8,765 nucleotides of DNA from an uncultured Parvibacter sp. (GTDB taxonomy: Bacteria > Actinomycetota > Coriobacteriia > Coriobacteriales > Eggerthellaceae), in NCBI GenBank assembly GCA_910587945.1, contig CAJUNI010000012.1, positions 30,061 through 38,825 on the forward strand. Direction: 5' to 3'. Positions 5,449 to 8,765 of the stretch are shown here, piece after piece. Position 1 is the first letter of the stretch. Every line of letters starts with the position of its first letter. Below the pieces are notes generated by a model, which saw only the letters and a program-made list of their open reading frames with translations, did not search any database and was not told where the DNA came from. The translations under genes and the position numbers were made by a program.

Positions 5449-6468
5449 ATGATTCTCGAACTTCTTAAAGCATTCTTTATTGGTGTGGTTGAGGGTATTA
5501 CGGAGTGGCTCCCGATCTCATCTACCGGCCATATGATTTTGGTAGATGAGTTCGTTAAGCTGGCGGTGAGTCCTGAGTTCCTCGAGTTGTTCTTGGTGGT
5601 CATTCAGATTGGCGCCATTTGTGCGGTGCTCATTTTGTACTTCCATAAGCTCAATCCCTTTTCCCCTCGTAAAACCTCGAGAGAAAAGAAGCAAACCTGG
5701 CGGTTGTGGGGCATGGTAGTGATTGGCTGTATCCCCGCTGCTATCATCGGTTTTACCCTGGATGATTTCTTTAATGAGTACTTCTACAACGCCTGGACCG
5801 TGGCGGTGGCACTGATTGTCTATGGCATCATCTTTATTGTGCTCGAACGTTATAACCGTCGGCGTGAAGCGGCGCTTCTTGCGGAACAGGCTGTGGTGTC
5901 CGCCCAGCCGCGCGGCCGTCATGCGCGAGTTTCCTCGCCGGCTTTGAAGGGAAGTGCCTCGGCCTATGCCTCAGCCGATGATCGCATGCAGTCGGTCTAT
6001 GTAGGCCCCGGAGATGACGGCGATGAGGCCGAGCGAGCCCTGTTTAAAGTTCACACTGTCGATGAAATTGACTGGAAAACGGCGCTCAAAATTGGTTGCT
6101 TTCAGATGCTTGCCATTATTCCGGGTACCTCTCGCTCAGGCTCAACCATTATTGGTGGCATGCTCTGTGGTTGTTCTCGTACGGCCGCTGCAGAGTTTAC
6201 CTTCTTCTTGGCAATTCCCGTTATGTTTGGCTGGGGCCTCTTAAAGGCAGTGAAGTTCTTCTTGGGTGGCCTTACTATGACGGGTACCGAAATTGCGGTG
6301 TTAGCCGTGGGTATTATTACCGCCTTTGTGGTCTCCATCGTTTCCATTAAGTTCCTCATGGGCTATATCAAGAAGAACGACTTCACCGCCTTTGGTGTGT
6401 ACCGCATTATCGTGGGCGTGGTGGTCTTGGCTTACTTTGGTGCAAAGGCGTTGGGGCTTTTCGCCTAA
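5449..6468 (+). CDS. uppP: Undecaprenyl-diphosphate phosphatase with an extra hydrophilic loop
   Basis: Integral membrane phosphatase (BacA family) that converts undecaprenyl diphosphate to the monophosphate, recycling the lipid carrier for peptidoglycan and other wall polymers; overexpression is known to give bacitracin resistance. The first signature, EGITEWLPISSTGH (15-28), holds the catalytic-type E15, E19 and H28. The second, IPGTSRSGST (224-233), has R229. Membrane segments surround these. From the ATG at 5449 it has 339 residues, against roughly 265-280 usual. The excess lies between YNRRRE (about 140) and VDEIDWKTALKIG (about 204): an Ala/Ser/Arg-rich then acidic stretch of about 60 residues, probably cytoplasmic by the positive-inside rule. 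The open frame extends to a TTG at 5416, but MILELLKAFFIGVVEGITEW matches the family N terminus and AGGG lies five bases before this ATG. It is probably monocistronic. Confidence 0.94.
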   Translation: MILELLKAFFIGVVEGITEWLPISSTGHMILVDEFVKLAVSPEFLELFLVVIQIGAICAVLILYFHKLNPFSPRKTSREKKQTWRLWGMVVIGCIPAAIIGFTLDDFFNEYFYNAWTVAVALIVYGIIFIVLERYNRRREAALLAEQAVVSAQPRGRHARVSSPALKGSASAYASADDRMQSVYVGPGDDGDEAERALFKVHTVDEIDWKTALKIGCFQMLAIIPGTSRSGSTIIGGMLCGCSRTAAAEFTFFLAIPVMFGWGLLKAVKFFLGGLTMTGTEIAVLAVGIITAFVVSIVSIKFLMGYIKKNDFTAFGVYRIIVGVVVLAYFGAKALGLFA

Positions 6469-6472
6469 ATCC

Positions 6473-6483
6473 GCCTCCGAGGC
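6473..6483 (+). terminator. Weak inverted repeat just after uppP
   Basis: GCCTC-C-GAGGC starts five bases after the uppP stop. It can form only a short stem with a tight loop, and no T run follows, so termination here is doubtful. Confidence 0.2.
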
Positions 6484-6573
6484 CTGTCGGGCGTAGTTCT
6501 TTGGCCTGAAGGATTTCAAGAGCATTAAATCTAGTCCACGCAGGGGAAAGCTGTAAATGAGGGTTGCGTCCTT

Positions 6574-6582
6574 TGCTATTAT
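6574..6582 (+). promoter_or_regulatory. Extended -10 promoter for the chorismate mutase/DAHP synthase operon
   Basis: TGC-TATTAT is an extended -10 element (TGn plus 5 of 6 consensus bases). It predicts a start near 6589 and a leader of about 86 bases. No strong -35 is seen: TGTAAA at 6552 is too far, and TTGCGT at 6564 is too close. This fits the extended -10 class, which needs little -35 contact. Confidence 0.45.
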
Positions 6583-6588
6583 GATGCG

Positions 6589-6674
6589 CACACGAGGGCC
6601 AACAGCGGCACGGGTATTGCGCGGCTGCTTGAAGGCCAGGCTCGTTAAAGCTTTAGCGAAGGAAAGGAATTGCG
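6589..6674 (+). other. Leader of the aromatic operon with possible secondary structure
   Basis: Within the predicted leader, GGCCAACAGC (6598-6607) can pair in two blocks with GCTG (6624-6627) and GGCC (6634-6637). The perfect palindrome TAAAGCTTTA lies at 6646-6655, just before the ribosome binding site AAAGGA (6663-6668). I see no leader peptide rich in aromatic codons and no terminator-type T run, so an attenuator is not supported. A repressor site at the palindrome is possible. Confidence 0.2.
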
Positions 6675-6956
6675 ATGTCAGACGAAACCAGCAATCTGGC
6701 GGAAATCGAGAAGCATCGCGAGAAGATCGATGAAATCGATCGTCAGCTCGTGGCGCTTCTGAATAAACGCGCCAGCCATTCTCTGGTCATTCGCGGCTTG
6801 AAGCCGGGGGCTCGCATGGGTCTCTATGATGCTCGGCGCGAGGAAGAGATTTTCGAAAAGATTGAAGCTCTTAACGAAGGACCGCTCTACAACGAGTATC
6901 TCCGTGAAATTTATGCAACCATCCTCAAGGTAAGTAAGGAGACACCGTCGGTATGA
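6675..6956 (+). CDS. Chorismate mutase, AroQ type
   Basis: Converts chorismate to prephenate, the branch step to phenylalanine and tyrosine, in the cytoplasm. The 93-residue product is a single all-helical AroQ domain, the usual size for a free-standing enzyme. Active-site positions known from the E. coli domain appear in order: R15 (EKHREKIDEID), R32 (LLNKRASH), K43 (GLKPG), D52, R55 and E56 (LYDARREEEI). The C-terminal helix ends YATILKVSKE, where the usual Gln/Glu contact is less clear. AAAGGA lies six bases before the ATG. The stop codon overlaps the DAHP synthase start in ATGA, so the two are translationally coupled. No dehydratase or dehydrogenase domain is fused. Activity may depend on, or be tuned by, contact with the neighbouring synthase; this is inference from known CM-DAHPS complexes. 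Confidence 0.92.
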   Translation: MSDETSNLAEIEKHREKIDEIDRQLVALLNKRASHSLVIRGLKPGARMGLYDARREEEIFEKIEALNEGPLYNEYLREIYATILKVSKETPSV

Positions 6957-7753
6957 GCGAAGTGAATATTCCCCCTATTCCTGATCTCGGAACGCGCACC
7001 GATGAGATAACCATCTATGCCGGTCCGTGTTCTGTTGAGTCTCAAGAACAATTTGATGAAGTGGCTGAGTGTATTAAGGGTCTTGGTCTCCATTGGATTC
7101 GAGGCGGTGCCTTTAAGCCGCGTACGAACCCCCATTCCTTCCAAGGCTTAGGTGAAGAAGCCCTCAAGATCATGAAGCGTGCCGGTGAAACCTACGGCCT
7201 GAAAACGCTCACCGAAGTCATGGATTCGGCTCATTGCCAGATGGTGGCCGATTATGTGGATGGCCTGCAGGTAGGTGCGCGCAATTTCCAAAACTTCAGT
7301 CTGTTGAAAAAGATTGGCCATGTGACGGCAGACAGTCACCAGATGGTGCTTTATAAGCGTGGCTTTGCGGGCACCATTGCTGAGTGGCTTGCTGCCACCG
7401 ACTACATTACGGCAGAAGGTAACACGAACGTGGTGCTTTGCGAGCGGGGTATTCGCACCTTTGAAACTGCCACTCGTTTTACCCTTGATATTGCGGCGGT
7501 GCCGGTGATTCATAAGCAGTCCCTGTTCCCGGTGTGTATTGATGTCTCTCATCCTGCGGGTCAGCGGGATTTGGTGCCGTCTTTGGCCTACGCAGCGGTA
7601 GCAGCGGGTGCTGACTCGATCATGATTGAAGTGCATCCCAATCCGCCCGTAGCGCTCTCTGATGGTCCGCAACAACTAACCCCGGCTCAGTTTGAGGTGC
7701 TGGTGGCACAGCTGCGTGAACTGGCTGCGGTGTTTGGTAAGACCATCGTCTAA
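6953..7753 (+). CDS. aroF: 3-deoxy-7-phosphoheptulonate (DAHP) synthase, type I KDO8P-like, without a regulatory domain
   Basis: Condenses phosphoenolpyruvate with erythrose 4-phosphate, the first step of the shikimate pathway. The 266-residue TIM barrel shows GPCSVES (24-30, metal ligand C26), RGGAFKPRTNPHSFQG (50-65), TEVMD (87-91), QVGARNFQNF (106-115), LYKRG (133-137), CERGIRTFET (163-172), DVSHPAGQRDLV (198-208, with H200) and MIEVHPNP (224-231, with E226), followed by a likely last metal ligand D237. This matches the Iβ group lacking the N-terminal ACT/ferredoxin-like regulatory domain seen in Thermotoga, and lacking a fused chorismate mutase. Two common residues differ: LKRG is YKRG, and DPSH is DVSH. 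Translation starts at an ATG overlapping the mutase stop, with AAGGAG 11 bases upstream. Feedback control may come through the separate mutase. Confidence 0.94.
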   Translation: MSEVNIPPIPDLGTRTDEITIYAGPCSVESQEQFDEVAECIKGLGLHWIRGGAFKPRTNPHSFQGLGEEALKIMKRAGETYGLKTLTEVMDSAHCQMVADYVDGLQVGARNFQNFSLLKKIGHVTADSHQMVLYKRGFAGTIAEWLAATDYITAEGNTNVVLCERGIRTFETATRFTLDIAAVPVIHKQSLFPVCIDVSHPAGQRDLVPSLAYAAVAAGADSIMIEVHPNPPVALSDGPQQLTPAQFEVLVAQLRELAAVFGKTIV

Positions 7754-7776
7754 GTACTGAGACGGGTTGGCGCTGA

Positions 7777-8040
7777 GGCCTAAGTAGTGCTCTGGTAGTA
7801 ATCGGAGTCTACGGAAGCATAGGGCGCCGCATTGCCCAAGGTATTCTCTGGAAGCCCTCGGGAGTCCTAGTAGATATTCTGCTGGAATTTCCGGGGGCTT
7901 TTGTTTGCTGGGAGGTTGCCCGTTCGGTGTCTGGGCTATTACGGCGTTTTGTCAGTGTGGTGTGCTGCCGGGGCTCTTTCGGACGCAGCCTTACGATAAG
8001 CAAAGAACTAAGGAAATCCTCTGCGGTGGCAGGGGATTGA
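7777..8040 (+). pseudogene. Possible remnant of a nucleotide-binding oxidoreductase gene
   Basis: One plus-strand frame is open for 87 codons between a TGA at 7774 and a TGA at 8038, but has no usable ATG, GTG or TTG near its beginning. Its start reads LVVIGVYGSIGRRIAQGI, where GVYGSIGRRI fits the GxxGxxGRxI nucleotide-binding turn seen in dihydrodipicolinate reductase (DapB), and more loosely in prephenate dehydrogenases. Next come VLVD and, a little later, PGA and EVAR, which recall the DapB stretch after the cofactor site but with a much shortened gap. The rest is Cys/Arg/Ser-rich and not convincing. The frame is in aroF's direction, starting 24 bases after its stop. It could be a decayed gene, or chance. 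Confidence 0.25.
8015..8038 (+). terminator. Ten-base-pair hairpin before the DUF308 gene
   Basis: AATCCTCTGC (8015-8024) pairs with GCAGGGGATT (8029-8038) around the loop GGTG, with one G-T wobble. There is no T run directly after it (GAGCTCTTTAAAT follows), so it is a weak intrinsic terminator at best. It might end transcripts arriving from aroF or protect the start of the next mRNA. Confidence 0.35.
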
Positions 8041-8059
8041 GCTCTTTAAATATCGAGGG

Positions 8060-8065
8060 AAGGAG
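8060..8065 (+). promoter_or_regulatory. Ribosome binding site for the GTG start of the DUF308 gene
   Basis: AAGGAG lies six bases before the GTG at 8072, an ideal spacing. It fixes this unusual start, since no ATG is available before the first membrane helix other than Met12 inside it. Confidence 0.75.
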
Positions 8066-8071
8066 CGCATC

Positions 8072-8617
8072 GTGAATTCATTTCTGACCATCGTCCGCTC
8101 TAACATGCTTGCCCAGGGCATTGTGTTTGTTCTATTAGGTCTGTTCATTGTGTTAGCTCCCGATAAAGCTATAACCACTTTGGTCTATTTGCTGGGAGCA
8201 TTTTTTGGCATCTCAGGGGCTGTTTCATTGATTGGCTATAACCGCGAACGCTCCGACAGCTATCATTCGGCCGCTGTATTAACCAGCGGTGTCTTTATGG
8301 TGGTGCTGGCCTTGGTGGTGTTCATTTTTCCCCATGCCGTAGCCAGTTTCTCGACTCTCATTATTGGTGTGGTCTTAACCCTCTGTGGCGTGGTAAGCGC
8401 AGTGCGTTCCTTGGAGCTGAAGAAGCTCGGCGGCTACGTTTGGGTGAGTGGCCTTGTGGTGGGCGCTCTGGTGGCGATTGGCGGCGTTCTCATTATTGTG
8501 AATCCTTTTGATACTGCCGTGATGTTTTGCTACGTACTGGGCGCCGTCATGATTGTTAATGGCGCCTGCGATTTGTACCTTGAGATTCAGGATCGTCGTC
8601 TGCTTAAGACGAACTAG
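8072..8617 (+). CDS. HdeD/DUF308-family six-helix membrane protein
   Basis: Integral membrane protein of the HdeD (DUF308) family. In E. coli HdeD is linked to acid resistance at high cell density, but most members have no defined role. The 181-residue product shows six hydrophobic segments at about 12-30, 35-55, 67-87, 92-111, 122-143 and 148-168, in three pairs. Each pair begins with a similar pattern (GLFIVLAPDKAITTLVYLLG, LVVFIFPHAVASFSTLIIG and GVLIIVNPFDTAVMFCYVLG), the internal triplication typical of the family. The short tail is charged (EIQDRRLLKTN). It starts with GTG behind AAGGAG. It stands alone: the nearest gene upstream is 318 bases away and hairpins follow. No promoter is clear, although CTCTTTAA at 8042-8049 recurs in the uppP promoter palindrome. 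Confidence 0.9.
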   Translation: MNSFLTIVRSNMLAQGIVFVLLGLFIVLAPDKAITTLVYLLGAFFGISGAVSLIGYNRERSDSYHSAAVLTSGVFMVVLALVVFIFPHAVASFSTLIIGVVLTLCGVVSAVRSLELKKLGGYVWVSGLVVGALVAIGGVLIIVNPFDTAVMFCYVLGAVMIVNGACDLYLEIQDRRLLKTN

Positions 8618-8628
8618 GGAAGATAGGG

Positions 8629-8644
8629 GGCTTCGCGCGAAGCC
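8629..8644 (+). terminator. Perfect 16-base palindrome hairpin after the DUF308 gene
   Basis: GGCTTCGC-GCGAAGCC begins 12 bases after the stop codon and can form a stable GC-rich stem, extendable by G-T and G-C pairs at the base. No T run follows, so it may serve as an mRNA 3' end or a factor-dependent site rather than a classical terminator. Confidence 0.45.
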
Positions 8645-8663
8645 TCTGAGGTATCGATAGTAA

Positions 8664-8712
8664 AAGGGCTTGCTGCTCACCTCCTTCTAGCAGGGGAGAG
8701 CGGCAAGCCCTT
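8664..8712 (-). terminator. Long stem-loop, probable terminator for a minus-strand gene entering from the right
   Basis: The arms AAGGGCTTGCTGCTC (8664-8678) and GAGCGGCAAGCCCTT (8698-8712) pair over 15 bp with a single G-T wobble, and CCTC/GGGG extends the stem inside after an A-A mismatch. On the minus strand the stem runs into CCCTTTTAC, giving a short T run. On the plus strand the T run is poor (CCTTAGTAGTTT). It may work in both directions. Confidence 0.6.
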
Positions 8713-8733
8713 AGTAGTTTGAGGAGGGGGCGC

Positions 8734-8765
8734 TTAGGCTCCGTTGCAGGCGAAGAGGAGTTGGG
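8734..8765 (-). CDS. Possible 3' end of a minus-strand gene running off the right edge
   Basis: Reading the minus strand from the edge, one frame gives QLLFACNGA and then TAA at 8736-8734. The stop lies 21 bases before a stem-loop with a T run on this strand, the usual layout of a gene end. Ten codons are far too few to identify a product, and the reading frame is not proven. Confidence 0.3.
   Translation of the reverse strand, partial: QLLFACNGA

Larger units (their letters stand above)
7754..8071. other. 318-base gap without an intact gene
   Basis: Between aroF and the DUF308 gene I see no complete gene with a start codon and ribosome binding site. It contains a start-less open frame (7777-8040) that may be a remnant, a 10-bp hairpin (8015-8038), and the AAGGAG site of the next gene (8060-8065). 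AT-rich bases at 8045-8053 (TTTAAATAT) could be a -10 region, but no matching -35 element is visible. Confidence 0.5.

Noticed and set aside
6564..6582. TTGCGT and TATTAT as a -35/-10 pair
   Set aside because: The spacer is only seven bases; the extended -10 reading is preferred.
6301..6591. Minus-strand frame starting in the uppP/chorismate mutase gap
   Set aside because: Mostly antisense to the uppP C terminus; its start falls on the extended -10 element and no ribosome binding site is present.
7148..7675. 175-codon minus-strand frame inside aroF
   Set aside because: Mirror frame of a highly conserved enzyme; His/Arg-rich, low-complexity composition and no ribosome binding site.
7949..7954. 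TTGTCA as a -35 element for the DUF308 gene
   Set aside because: It matches 5 of 6 bases, but no acceptable -10 lies 16-18 bases downstream.

Overview
The window reads as ordinary bacterial chromosome at roughly mid-50s % GC (by eye). Genes are tightly packed, with operons and translational overlaps. I found no rRNA, tRNA, CRISPR array, transposase or phage gene. Nothing fixes the taxon. A VanR/VanS-type sensor pair, a possible leaderless promoter and mixed ATG/GTG starts would suit an actinomycete, perhaps of the Coriobacteriia, but this is a weak inference.

Layout. Positions 1-160 (minus) hold the 5' end of a probable membrane-protein gene that runs off the left edge. It is divergent from an OmpR/VanR-type response regulator (352-1071, plus), whose stop overlaps the start of a VanS-type sensor histidine kinase (1061-3001). 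Three CTTAA boxes spaced 10 and 11 bp lie upstream of the regulator and look like an autoregulatory binding site. The kinase ends two bases from the end of a minus-strand group, read right to left: TatD-type metal hydrolase (5234-4443), YbgC-like hotdog thioesterase (4335-3904) and SpoU/TrmH RNA methyltransferase (3900-3004). Divergent from tatD is uppP (5449-6468), the undecaprenyl-diphosphate phosphatase that recycles the cell-wall lipid carrier. It carries a hydrophilic insertion of about 60 residues. Next is a two-gene aromatic amino acid operon: AroQ-type chorismate mutase (6675-6956) and a KDO8P-like type I DAHP synthase (6953-7753), joined by an ATGA overlap. After a gene-poor 318-base gap comes a six-helix HdeD/DUF308 membrane protein (8072-8617). 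Two hairpins follow, then perhaps the 3' tail of a minus-strand gene at the right edge.

How the genes relate. The sensor pair probably watches something at the cell surface, and uppP also serves the envelope. A palindrome (CCTCTT-T-AAGAGG) in the uppP promoter region resembles the CTTAA-containing sites ahead of the regulator, so a regulatory link is possible but unproven. The aroF/chorismate mutase pair puts the first committed step of the shikimate pathway beside the branch enzyme for Phe/Tyr. The synthase has no regulatory domain of its own, so feedback through the mutase is a reasonable hypothesis.

I see no convincing new multi-gene system. The points most worth a second look are the kinase's roughly 260-residue sensor domain of unrecognised family, the spaced CTTAA boxes, the uppP insertion, and an open frame at 7777-8040 with a nucleotide-binding-like motif but no start codon, which may be a gene remnant.
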